From contig NC_088355.1 in assembly GCF_036884655.1 (NCBI RefSeq), positions 39,313,001 to 39,377,000 on the forward strand: 64,000 nt of DNA. The letters run 5' to 3'. The notes under the pieces are model-generated. The model saw nothing but the letters and a program-made list of their open reading frames with translations. It did not search any database and was not told the DNA's origin. A program made the translations under genes and the position numbers. Every line of letters begins with the position of its first letter. The first letter of the stretch is position 1. This DNA comes from Musa acuminata AAA Group (lineage: Eukaryota; Streptophyta; Magnoliopsida; Zingiberales; Musaceae). Positions 50,783 to 61,671 of this stretch are shown here, one piece after another.

Positions 50783-51819
50783 TGTAGGAAAATCTAGGGG
50801 CGACATCACATGTGCAACGGAAGAACCGAAAACAAAAATCCTCAAATTTTTCATAAATTATGTTTGTCATCGTATGAAGATTGGTATACAAAATTCACAA
50901 AATTGAAAACTACGTATATGAAAGATTGTGTCACATAGGGAGATCGTATATCCCTGAATCCCTACAGATCTGTAGGAGTGGGTGAAGGAGGTCAAGCATT
51001 CTCCTCTCTAGTAGTGATCCACACTTTAGGGCAGCCACGATGCTCCTCAAATCTCCAGGCCTACTATTCGAGGAGGAGAAGGGGAGAGGAGAATAGAAAG
51101 TGACAACTAAGAGAAGCTCTAGCATATAAATCTTTGGTTCAATCCTATTTATAGAGCCCCTGTCAACTTAACCCTAATGGCTCTTGCCCTATTGGGTATT
51201 GGATCTCCATCCAACTATCCAAGCATCTTAGATTAGTGGATCTCTATCCAATAATCTATTATTTACTCTTATCGGATCTCATTTATAGGATCCAAAAATT
51301 CAGGAGTTTATTGGATATCCAATAAGATAGGGGCTCTAGCGGATATCTCATATATGAACTTCTATTTGTCGTAATGCCTACCATATGCGTGTGACCCTTT
51401 AGGTCCAATATCGAGCTAGTCATGAATCATATCGGTTAAAACTCTTTCTTGCTTGGTAAATTATTATCTCTATAATAATTTACTTAACTCAACGACTACG
51501 GACGTACTAGACCACTATGTCATAGTCCCCAGACGATGTAGGAGAATCCAATCCATTGGACCTGTCTATCATCAGTTATCCTATACCTATAGTCCCTCAT
51601 CCATCTAATATATCAAAGACTGTATACTAGACATGGTACTATCCGGCCCAAACAGTTTCTACTCGAGTCTCGCTCTAATCAGATTCTCCTGAAAAACTCT
51701 TTCTCTCACAATTCGAATGACCATAGTGAGGGATTTGTCTGAGCAAGAACACATAAGATATTCCTTTTATAACACTGAGAGTGGATGATCCTCTATTGAC
51801 ATTCAATAGCCTTCATAAA
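50783..51819 (-). mobile_element. Reversed Copia LTR fragment, unit 3
   Basis: Counterpart of 24175-25212 with the one-base deletion and most of the unit 3-specific substitutions (for example CTAGGGGCGAC and ACTATTCGAGG). Confidence 0.8.
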
Positions 51820-52933
51820 ATTGGCTACCACTCTCGATAACTGGTTGTGCTATATTTAAAACATCTAGACCTATAAGTTTGGTATCTAAGAGTGGAATAC
51901 TCGCACAGGATATCCTTGATGTCCCAAGTCTAATAACCAAATATTCTCGTATAAGTCTTTTGAATCGTGTCCATGATATATCTTTATCATTATTGGTTCG
52001 GAAAAACGATTTCAATCATGCGAACATGTCTGGTCAACATAAGTCGTTCAAGCATCACCCTATCCTTGTTACTATAGTTATATATATTAAAATAAATATC
52101 TCATCATGGGTGCGTGAAAATGTAGATTGTTTTTAGACAACACATCGGTACTTTTAGGCAGGTAAAATTTGGGAAGTAGGTAGTCAGCATTGTGGACTTC
52201 TCACAATAGTTATACGAAGAAGTTTGTGACCGGAAGAAGTTGGCTCCAGCAGCAGTGCAAAATTCTTCACTCTCTTTTCTCCTTGCTACTTTGAGACAAC
52301 AAAACTGTGGCCGATTGACTATTTGCTAAAGGCCTTTTTTTATTCCACTTTAGATGGGGGGCACAACCCTTATTTTTTAGAGAGAGGTGAGCCTTATGTT
52401 TTTAGGGTTAAAAAACTTTTCTATGATTTTCTTTATTTGGTTTCTTATACTAAGAAACATATCTTTGAATTAAACCTTAACTACGACTGTCAAGCAATTT
52501 GGCGATGTCATTTGCCAAGGTAGAAGCAATAGCTTCATAAAAAAATACTATACACCAACATGCATTTTTATTGGAAAACTAACTCATTCCTCACCCTCCA
52601 CACGCACCAAAGAAGATATGTAGCAACAACAGCACTAGAGATTAACCCAGATTTATCACCAATCTACTCGTGTTATGATAGATATTCTTTCGATTGACGA
52701 CGAGGCATCGGATGCGATACCACTTAGTGGAAGCCGAAACGGTGGAAAAGGGTTATAGCATGGATGGTGATTCGACTGGTTAGACATATGATTTATTATA
52801 TGGAGATATATGATTTATTTCTCTTTCGCCTCCCTTTCTACATGAATCTCTCACAGAGTGAGTACACAAAGAATGTCAAGTCAACAGCAATCGCGTATAG
52901 TTATAATTAAGCACCGCACCGGGAAGAAACCCA

Positions 52934-53470
52934 TCAACCGTGTTTGCCGAAGAATGCGATGAGGCCGTCGTAGACGACCTGCTTGGCATTCACCCCCATC
53001 ACGAAGTCCAGATGTGCGTACTCCTTCACCAGCTGAGCCACGAGCTTGTCGGCGTCATGGTTGCGGAGATCTTTCAACAGCAGCTGCACGTCCTTGACGT
53101 CCGACAGCATGTCACCGCCGCCGTAGCTGAGCAGCAGCGGCAGGTGGTGTGGAATGTTGGGCATGTGGTACTCGGGTGGGCTGCTCTGCCCATACGCAAC
53201 CATGTTGGCCATACTGCTCCCGTAGTCGTATTTTGTTATCACTCCACTTCTGATCGCTGTGAGTGGTCAAAGAAAGTTTTACATACTCTTTTGTGAGAAA
53301 GAAATCTAAGTAGCTCAAATATATGAATGATATTTTGGATTTGTATCAGACTGACTGACTGACTCTGTAAAAAATGGACGAGTGTCCTCACGGATGTCGG
53401 CTGGAGTTCATACTTCAAGTACATGTCAACAGTGGAGTAATTGAGGCAGCAGTTTGGCCCTACATCCAAA

Positions 53471-53505
<35 letters not shown>

Positions 53506-55138
53506 TGCAGAATAAGGAAGGAAAAGCCATTACACATATGTAAATTAATTGAAAGACTACAATAATAAATACATATATGATTAAAGTCAAATCAAACATA
53601 TGTTGCGGGCGGAATATTATCAGCGGAATAATTTGTGCGTACCTGTGAATGATGCCATAAGGTCGTAGCAGTTCACGCCCGGCATAGCGCAGACGAACTC
53701 CAAATAATTGGTTCCGACTGCCCTGCTTATCCATTAGGGAAGACAGTTGAATTAGAAGGAAGAGCTTTAACGATAACATCACTCAATGTATGGTCGGTCG
53801 GTCATGTCGATAAGGCCTCTGATGCTTTTGTCAGCACATTTTCTTTTGACAACAACAAGAGGGATGTGTTAGTTTACGTACCCTTTAGGATCAAATTCTC
53901 CCACTCCAAGTGCTCCCAACATCTGCAAGAAAAAGCAAGAAAGCTATGACACACCTCTGGACGTAGGTAAATTAGAAGAAGATACTGTGTGTAGCTTCCT
54001 CCCTCCCTTGATGACAGAAAAATTCAAAGAGTGTTGTGAACTCGTTCTTACTTCTCCTGAGAATGCGCTGCCTGCAGCTCTCCCGATTGGAGTTGTCATG
54101 TAAGTCAGATAGGCCACCGGAGTCAAAAGGGCAGCTGACTTGATCTTATCCACCAGCTTCCCCTCGGAGAATGCTGATAGAGCTGTCAGAGTTCCCTGTA
54201 GCATCATCCAACGTCAGTCAGTTGTTGTAGTTGTAGTGGTGGCAGTAAGTAGCAGAACATACATGAAAAGTAATTCAAAGTGGAAGGAAGAATGACATGT
54301 TTGGCATTAAAGTACGAAAAGTCTCCTACCATGGAGTGACCAACATAGTGCAGCTTCCGCCCAGTTTTCCGGAATACAAAACCCACAGTGGCAGGCAAAT
54401 CAAAGCTGGCCAACTCATCCCATGACCACGCCCAATAAGCCTGCGAGACAACAACAGGATGATGAACCTGCTCAAGACTTCATAATCAGCATTGTAGAGA
54501 AGATGACCAACCGGGTTTGATGTATCGAGAGACTCATGGCGACGGCTCCACCTGGTGCCCCTGCCGTGTGTGATCCAGACATCGAATCCGTTGTCTGCAA
54601 GTACGAAAGCCAGTGATTGTTGAGGTGGATTCAGAAGCCATGTCATCCCGTCCTGCCATCATTCATCCATCATGCGTCGATAATCAGAAGAAGAATGACG
54701 AAGACGACAACGTACTGTACGTACATGCATGCATGGCAACACATGCAGATTGCTCGAGGAAACGTACCATGAGGACTCCATGTTGGAGCAGCACAGGCTG
54801 CCTCTTCCCCGCGCTGCCGCCTCCTCTTCCTTGTGGGATCCTGTGCATTGTCAGTATGTACCCATCTTGCGTCTTCACCTGCAAGGGACGCAACGCAGCA
54901 AGCTTCAACCACTCATGCCATGCCCGCATCAATCATCCATCCACATTTATCTGCACTCGGCTACCTCATATTCTTGGCACTCGTAACCCTGAGGGCTCAC
55001 CACGGCGGTGCACACGCCGTCATCCGGAGGCTCGAGGCTCTGCAGCAGCTGCCGTCGTCCCTGAGCTCCGGCCAGCTCGCAATGGAAGCCCATGGAGAGG
55101 ACGAAGGTGATGACGAGAAGCCAGCAACGGAATCCCAT
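52934..55138 (-). CDS. Lipase A4, 9 exons, 407 aa, diverged exon 1
   Basis: Exons (minus): 55138-54965, 54878-54768, 54652-54512, 54440-54330, 54195-54052, 53922-53882, 53725-53643, 53459-53364 and 53256-52934. Exons 2-9 match A2 and A3. Exon 1 differs: GAQGRRQ rather than GAHGRRQ, and SLEPPDD rather than SLEAADD. Intron 1 is 8 bp shorter through loss of two CATC repeats. The frame stays open and the signal peptide and catalytic motifs are unchanged. This is the end gene of the direct array; its upstream DNA leaves the unit sequence at about 55,660. Confidence 0.9.
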
Positions 55139-55255
55139 GTTGGAGGTAAGCCAAGGATGAGATCACCTACTTCACCAAGGATTGGCCTTGTTATAGTGAG
55201 GAGGGTGAGGAGGAAGTCGGTGAAGGATGAAACCTCGTTCATGGCCTTCTTATAG

Positions 55256-55660
55256 GGCGGAGGAGGAGGAAGGAGATGGAGAGGGTGATCTGTGCAGGCA
55301 GTTGAAGGGTGGTGATGCGTGATCTTCGCTACTTGTTACTGACATTGTTATGGCCTTTCACAACTACATGTAACTGTACAAAAGTAGAAAAATAGATTGT
55401 TGTTGTGTGCAATACAAGAAGTCGAACTAAATTTAAACTCTTCACCTCTAATGTGAATGACATGCCGTTTAAAAAGGCCCGCATAACATATTATTAGGCA
55501 AATTCATGCAAACGTGATAGAAGAACATTGAGATCACGGAAAATGTCACAAGAGATTGTGTCTTCGGAATGAAAATAAAAGATGCTACTGGTAATGGATA
55601 CACTCTAATTTTAGCATTGAACCATTTGTTTCTTTTTATTCAAAACTTTTTATTGGTGCT
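55256..55660. other. Lipase A4 upstream flank up to the array edge
   Basis: Matches the A1-A3 upstream flank to about 55,580. It then shows small indels and substitutions (GATGCTACTGG, loss of CATGATGA, AGCATTGAACC). It stops matching after TTTTTATTGGTG at about 55,658, short of the Copia element. Confidence 0.7.
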
Positions 55661-56747
55661 TCAGTATATTAGGATAACTAGAATTAAAATTATTAAAAAT
55701 ATGAGAAAATTCGATCGAGGTATTAATAATAAGTAATGTATTATGTACCTTATCGACTTCTTCTCCTATAACTATTGAAATTTTATTTGCTTTAGAGTTT
55801 TAAGCTTCTTCTTCGTTAAAACTAATATTATAAGTTATGATCAATTTCTTTGTTATATGATAATAAAGTTTGAAACCTTGTGTTTGTTAAATCTCATATT
55901 GATGATGAAACCAATTGATAATTGTGTTTATGTTTTAATCCGCGTTTTGAGTGACGTAGGATATTTCGATCATGATGAGATAATTAAAGCAGGAAAAATC
56001 ATGTTGGGCAAGTGGAACATGTCAGAAGATTGGACGTCGGACCGATGGATCGGTCGACGAATCGACAGAAGGCTTCAAGCCGTGGATTCGGACATCGGGC
56101 CAAGAAGAGCGGATATTGCGCTAAGGATATCGTAGCTGTGGAGTCAACTGGTCGATTGGGCAATAGGCCGCAAGAGAGGACAATGCGCCGAAGAATTGGA
56201 CGAAGCGTCGAGGGACCAATGACATGCTAGACAACTTGATTAATGCTTAGTATTAATTGTCTAGATCGAAATATGTTTTACATGTGTAGGATTAACTACG
56301 ATAGCAAGGCATGGAGCAAAATGAAGTCCCAGAGTCAAGGATGCGATTACGTTGGGAGTTCGAGAGTTCGTTGGAAGTCCGGACGTTCGTCGAAAGTTCT
56401 GGAGGAACCAGTCGAGAAGTCTCAGAGCTTGCTAGAGAAGCTCGCCGGCCGGAACTCACCAAGAAGATCATCGTGAAGTCCAGAAGTTTGCCGGGAGTCC
56501 GCCAGAACATTGTCGAGAGATTATCGGAAGTTCGTCGAAAGCTCGCCGGAAGAATAGACTTACGGACTTTGTTTAGCTTAGAATATCTCTTAGGAATTGT
56601 AGTTAGCACATAATTGGGCTTGAATTGGGCCAACCCAATTATGGGCTAGCTAGGCCCATGTAAGAACTATGTTGAGCCCAATAAGAAGCCCAAACAGTGC
56701 CTCAAGAAGCCTCACCGTCGTGGCATAGTCTTCAAGACTGTGTCAGG
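55661..56747. mobile_element. LTR-like repetitive DNA of unknown class
   Basis: From about 55,980 the sequence is GC-richer, with many TCG/GTCGG-type words (GACGTCGGACCGATGGATCGG, and GTTCGTCGAAAGTTC near 56,390). AATTGGGCTTGAATTGGGCC and AGCCCAATAAGAAGCCC follow. That composition is usual for plant LTRs. Four overlapping open frames (55857-56633, both strands) carry no domain. 55,661-55,980 is plain AT-rich DNA. Confidence 0.4.
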
Positions 56748-56912
56748 CGATGGTACCACTAGTCTGGGCAATTGTACCACCCCCGACAGGGTGCCAGGTG
56801 GTGGTACCGCCAGTCTGAGCGATGGTACCGCCTAGCACTGTGCCCCAGGTGGTGGTACCACCCAGGGCAATGTCAGTCAGTCAGTCTGGGCAGTTTTTAC
56901 CGCTGCACTAAT
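56748..56912. repeat. GGTACC-centred imperfect minisatellite
   Basis: Repeating words GATGGTACCAC, GGTGGTACCGCC and GGTGGTACCACC alternate with CAGTCTGGGC/CAGTCTGAGC and GTGCCAGG/GTGCCCCAGG spacers at about 35-50 bp intervals. The GGTACC cores are palindromic and the copies are irregular. Confidence 0.65.
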
Positions 56913-57125
56913 TCACCCCCCGTCTTAGTGCCGACCCCGATCCTAACAGGGTTTCATTACTATACCCTATAAGTAAACATTTAATACTTTTATCATCAAG
57001 TTCTTTTTTTTTCTATAGGAATATAAAAGCAACTTACATTTGTCTTTCTTTTTAATCATGCTTGATAGGATATTTTTCCTTGTACTATACTAGTAGGAAA
57101 ATGGTTTAATAAGTATACTATTATA

Positions 57126-57236
57126 GTCATAGCTACTACCCAAAACTCTTTTGGTAATATTTTTCCTTTAAGTAAATACCTAATAGTCTCAACTACAACT
57201 CGGTTCGTCCATTTTACTAATCCATTTTGTTGAAGG
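57126..57236 (-). pseudogene. Copia integrase scrap
   Basis: The minus strand reads LQQNGLVKWTNRVVVETIRY, LLKGKILPKEFW. This is the PQQNGVxERxNRT...LPKEFW signature of Ty1/Copia integrase. Only about 35 residues are recognisable. It is unrelated in position to the Copia element in the array. Confidence 0.75.
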
Positions 57237-57284
57237 ATATAACGTGCTGTCAGTTCCTTATAAATACAAAGGAAGTAATACTAC

Positions 57285-58130
57285 CTACACCATGAAAGGG
57301 ATCGATCCATGTAAGAATACACCAGTGAGTTCTAATAATAAGTGATGGCAATCTGAATTTCTCTTGACGACCACTCGATGGTGATGAAATACATCATTGG
57401 CCTCCATACCTAAATAAACATTAAACCGAGCCTCCTCAAAACTTACTATATCACAATAGCGAGCATGATGATAGGGAAAAAGAATTGAATATACACCGAG
57501 AAAAATGTGGAGAATGCAAAAGAGAAGCACCAGAAAGCCAAGAAGAATCTTAAGAGTGGTAAAGCTACTTATTCTTTTAAATTTTTTTTTTTTTTTTTGC
57601 AATCACTATAAGATTATAGGTCATACACGAGAGAAGTACTAGAAGGATTATCCTAAACTCTTCCTAAAGAAGTGGAAGAAGAATAATCATAATCGATATA
57701 AGGCGACGGCTACCGTAGAAGATGATCAAACCAAACTAGCACCCGTTTCACACTTAGAATTGAGTCTATCACTAATGGCTACACCAAATGTTACGTATTC
57801 AAATCCAACCCTCAATCCAAAAGTTTAAGGAGAATTATTCGAAACAAGAGATCATCAATGCGATTGCGATCATTAACACTAAAAGCCTAAAGAATTTAAT
57901 CTTGGTAAGTTAAGTAAAATGTCGAAAGCCATATCCACAAAGATGTCGAAATGAGCATAAAACAATAGTGCACATTCAAAATTATGATCATCAGTAAATA
58001 TATCGACGATGTGACATACAAGATGGTACCCTCTGACATATGTCAAGATATATTTAGAAGTCTATATTGGTAGGATCGAGAAGTCATCTACGGTTGGCCC
58101 CAACAATACATATTCCTAAAGGATGAAAAT
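57285..58130 (-). repeat. Unclassified repeats, inverted and diverged relative to 11.4-11.7 kb and 18.8-19.3 kb
   Basis: 57,285-57,575 is a reverse-complement relative of 11,385-11,690 (GAATACACCAGTGAG..., CTTCTTGGCTTTC on the minus strand). 57,600-58,125 is a reverse-complement relative of 18,765-19,285 in the array units. A poly-T run of about 18 bases (57,582-57,599) joins the two. The 105-aa minus frame 57285-57602 has no recognised domain. Confidence 0.7.
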
Positions 58131-58692
58131 AAGTTTATCATTAAGAAGGATCGAAGTTGACAGCCAATCGACCTAGTACCACCCAAGCAAAGAGGCCAAT
58201 GAACACGTGTGGCTAATCCAGATCGATCCGAATAAGGTCAAAGCGATCGTTGTGGCTAATTCTATAACATTTAAGCCCGTTTCAGTAAGGAATTCAAGGG
58301 GAAAAAGACAGCAAAAGAACTCATTGTGCTGGACAAAAGAGAGATATAAACGACAATGATGTAGCATATAATGCAGTTAACATTGATTTCAGGTAAATAG
58401 ATGTGACAGCTATGATCATGAAAAATACCAAGGATTCGTAGTAGTTGGAAAATAAGTAATCCTAGGCAGCTTTAATAAAAGAGGTAAATAGACTTGATGG
58501 AAAGAAAATGATTATTTCTATTTTCAGAAAATAAATTACTGACCAACAAAAAAGATAGACATATGGATATCAACGAGAATAATACATTTTATTATTGATG
58601 GAGTTTAGGCAAAAGCGAATGCATTGATGGAGGAAAACATCAATGGTCATGACCAAAAACGTTATTGATGGAGATCTGACCATCTTTGTTAG
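58131..58692. other. Spacer DNA without recognised feature
   Basis: AT-rich, with a loose ATTGATGGAG repetition around 58,600-58,680. No open frame or domain of note. Confidence 0.5.
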
Positions 58693-59131
58693 TGTTGGGC
58701 TGATGGCCCATATTCAGCCCATGTGGGTTTTATCAGCCCACAGCTCACACCCCCTCTTAACCTAACCCTAATTAAGATTAGAAGCAGATTAAAGCTATAA
58801 AAAGGCAGCAACGAGGCAGATCTTTGTAGCGACGAGATACAAGGCAGAAGAGGAAGAGAAAGAAAGGGAAGAAGACAAGGACAACGCAGAGAGACTGTTC
58901 ACAATCATCTAGCAGTGTTCTCATCTCAGGTTAGATCAAATCTACAGTAGGCTGCTCTTGCTTTGATTACTTGGGAGGTTTTAGATATTGTGGGCAGTAA
59001 CGTGATCCTTGTATCCCAGTTATTCTCTTGGTTTTTACCCTTCACATTGAAGGGGTTTTCCACGTATATCTTGGTGTTCTGTTTGAGTATTTGTTCCTAT
59101 ACAAAGGTTATTCCTGTTTATATCCCCATCA
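58693..59131 (+). mobile_element. Probable solo LTR (about 439 bp)
   Basis: Begins TGTTGGGCTGATGGCCC and ends ATCCCCATCA, so it has TG...CA ends. It contains AGCTATAAAAAGGCAGC (TATA box) at about 58,795, an A/G-rich leader, then TTACTTGGGAGG and TTGAAGGGGTTTTCCACGTA, typical of plant Copia U5 regions. No internal domain adjoins it and I saw no clear target-site duplication. Confidence 0.6.
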
Positions 59132-59243
59132 GTATTCTAGTACCAAAATGATAGAAAAAAACATCGATAAAAAGCCTCTAATGATTAAATCGTAAAATAG
59201 ATATACTTTTACTCAGAAAATAGAAACTAAAATTGATTGTAAG
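59132..59243. repeat. Diverged tRNA 3' flank at the inverted junction
   Basis: Read in reverse complement, 59,190-59,243 resembles the DNA just 3' of the array tRNAs (18,286-18,345) and of the 10,898 tRNA. 59,132-59,190 resembles 18,585-18,650 (TCATTAGARG, TATCGATR, TTCTATCRTTTTGG). Identity is far below that of the adjoining inverted copy, and the intervening 240 bp are missing. Confidence 0.6.
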
Positions 59244-59316
59244 CGACTCTGCTGGGGATCGAACCCAGAATCTCTGGTTCCGTAGACCAGCGCCTTATCC
59301 ATTGGGCCACAGAGTC
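59244..59316 (-). tRNA. tRNA-Arg (anticodon ACG) at the inverted junction
   Basis: 73 nt, identical to the array tRNAs, on the minus strand. Its 5' flank (right side) is the array sequence; its 3' flank (left side) is a diverged sequence. Confidence 0.97.
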
Positions 59317-59768
59317 GACAATATTTGTAAGATTTAAACACATTCTACATTAGTAATTTTATTACGATAATGAAAATTTTAATTTTCTTTCGAAGATGTT
59401 AATAAAAAATACTAAACCAAGCAAATGTTTAGCTGTTTTTTTTATATATTATTTATTTATCGACCTTTAGTCTTCTACGATTCTCAACGAATGCTTCCTT
59501 TCTCATAGTAAAATAATTCTTATCTTGTATCGATAATGTTTTTACATGTGATTTAAAGGTTTGAAACCTCATTAAAAATCTCATAGAATAATATAACTTA
59601 AATTTGTAAAAAGTATTCTTATGACACTATAATAATATATGATTAAAATAAATGAATTGACATTTCTGTTCTTTGTTGTAAAAAAAGCAAAGTAGTTGTT
59701 TTATTAAAATTCACTTTCAAATTTTTGTTATTCTTTACAAGAATACATGTATTTATAGGGAACTGACC
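59317..59768. other. Inverted copy of the tRNA 5' flank
   Basis: Counterpart of 17,761-18,212 in reverse complement; non-coding. Confidence 0.7.
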
Positions 59769-60997
59769 GTAAGGAAATCTGAGGGCGACATCACATATAC
59801 AACAGAAGAACAAAAAAATAAAATCTTCAAATTCCCAAATATGTGTTCGTCGTCGTGCGAAGATTGATACGCAAAAACCGAAAACTGCATATACGAAAGA
59901 TTATGTTACCTAGAGAGATCATATATCCCTGAATCCCTATAGATCTTTATGAGAGAGTGAAGGAGGTCAAGCGACCTCCTTTGTAGTGGTGATCCACAAA
60001 GTAGGGCTACGACGATGCCCCTCAAAACTCCAAGCTTTCTCTAATGAGGAGAAGGGGAGGAGAATAGGAGAGGTAACCAAAAAGGCTCTAGCTCATGAAC
60101 CACTAGTTCCCTCCTATTTATAGAGGTCCTCTATCAACTTAACCCTAATGGATCTTGCCTTATTAGGTATTGGATCTTCATCCGACTATCCAAGCCCCTT
60201 AGATTATTAGATCTCTATTCAATAATCTCTCATAGGCTCTTATTGGATCTCATCTATAGAATCAATAATTCATAGGCTTATTGGATATCCAATAAGATAT
60301 GGGCTCCGATGGATATCTCATATCCGAACCTCTACTCATTGCAATGCCTACTATATGTATGTGACCCTTTAGGCCCAATATCAAGTTGGTCGTGAATCAT
60401 ACATGTCAAAACTCCTTCTGGCTCAGTGAATTATTATCTCCATAATAATTCACTCAATTCATCGACTGTGGATGTACTATGCCACTACGTCGTAGTCCCC
60501 GGACGATATAAGGGAATCCAATCCATTGGACTAGTCTATCCTCGATTACTGTATACATATAGTCTCTCATCCATCTAATATCCCTAAGATTGTATACCGG
60601 GTATAGTGCTATCAGATGAATTAATGAACTTATTCTCATATGAGCATCTATAATGTATCCTTAGTGTCCCCACACGAGTAGCTATGAGATCAGCTGCATC
60701 CATCATATAGATGGGTATATAAGATACCAACCTATCAGGTTATCTCAATGTCTGTCTCGAGCAACCTATGACCAGGATTATTTAGGATCTATGTTTAAAG
60801 GTGAATCAGTCTCATTATCGTGATCTTATCACGATCCGATTCTCATTACATAGATCCATAGACATCACAATGTATTCAAGCTACAAATAATATAAAGTGA
60901 TAAAATATCAAATAATAATATTAAGTAAAAAGACTGCGTGTCGAGTTATACGTGTCATCACTCACGTAATTGGCTTCTAGGGCACCTATGACTAGCA
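59769..60997 (-). mobile_element. Copia 3' LTR, inverted copy
   Basis: Reverse complement of 16532-17760. One base change was noticed (ATATAAGGGAATCC here against the complement of ATTCCCCTATAT in unit 1). Confidence 0.8.
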
Positions 60998-61671
60998 CTC
61001 TCCCACTTGACCTAAAGTCGATCACCTATGTGTCTGATCCCCATCTGACCCTAGTGACGCTTAAAGATAATATGTGACAATGGTTTTGTCAATGGATTTG
61101 CAAAGTTATCTTTGGATGTAACTCTTTCCACTACTACATCTCCTCGGCTCACGTTCTCTTTGATCAGGTGGAACCTCCTTAGAACATGCTTAGACTTCTG
61201 ATGAGACTTGGTTCTTTCGCTTAAGCAATCGCCCCGTTGTTGTCACAATATACAGGAATAGGCTCCTCGCTGCTTGGCACGACTCTCAGATCTGTTATAA
61301 ATATCTTCATCCAAACTAACATTGTATTCCGCCTCTGTAGTCGAGTCAGCAATAGTATCTTGCTTTGAACTCTTTCAGCATATTACTCCTCCATTTATAG
61401 TGTACGTATACCCCAAATTCGACTTGCTATCAATGATATCGGACTAGAAACTCGAGTCCGTGTAGCCTTCAACCTTGAAGCTATTACCTTCATATACCAG
61501 TAAAAGATCCTTAGTTCTTCTCAAGTACTTAAGGATACACTTTACTGTTTTCCAGTGCTCCAAGCCTGGATCCGTCTGATACATGCTTGTGACACTCAGA
61601 GCATCTGCTTTATTAGGCCTCGTACATAGCAAGACATACATGATATATCAAATCATTGAGGCATAAGGTAT
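60998..61671 (-). pseudogene. Copia RNase H remnant, inverted copy
   Basis: Reverse complement of 15858-16531 with the same stops and landmarks. Confidence 0.85.

Larger units (their letters stand above)
39634..52936. repeat. Tandem segmental duplication, unit 3 (13,303 bp)
   Basis: Same order as units 1 and 2 but one base shorter: AGCCCCCTGTC has become AGCCCCTGTC near 51,157. About five substitutions cluster between 50,560 and 51,100. Unlisted stretches (41,961-42,465, 44,369-44,820, 44,894-46,610, 48,836-49,507, 51,820-52,933) repeat the unit 1 content. Confidence 0.95.

Noticed and set aside
13026..52936. CRISPR array or bacterial-style repeat system
   Set aside because: The period is 13.3 kb with eukaryotic intron-containing genes; there are no short regularly spaced repeats with unique spacers.
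56012..56633. Overlapping 72-, 77-, 100- and 113-aa frames in the spacer
   Set aside because: They lie on both strands in repetitive GC-rich LTR-like DNA and have no domains or splice context.
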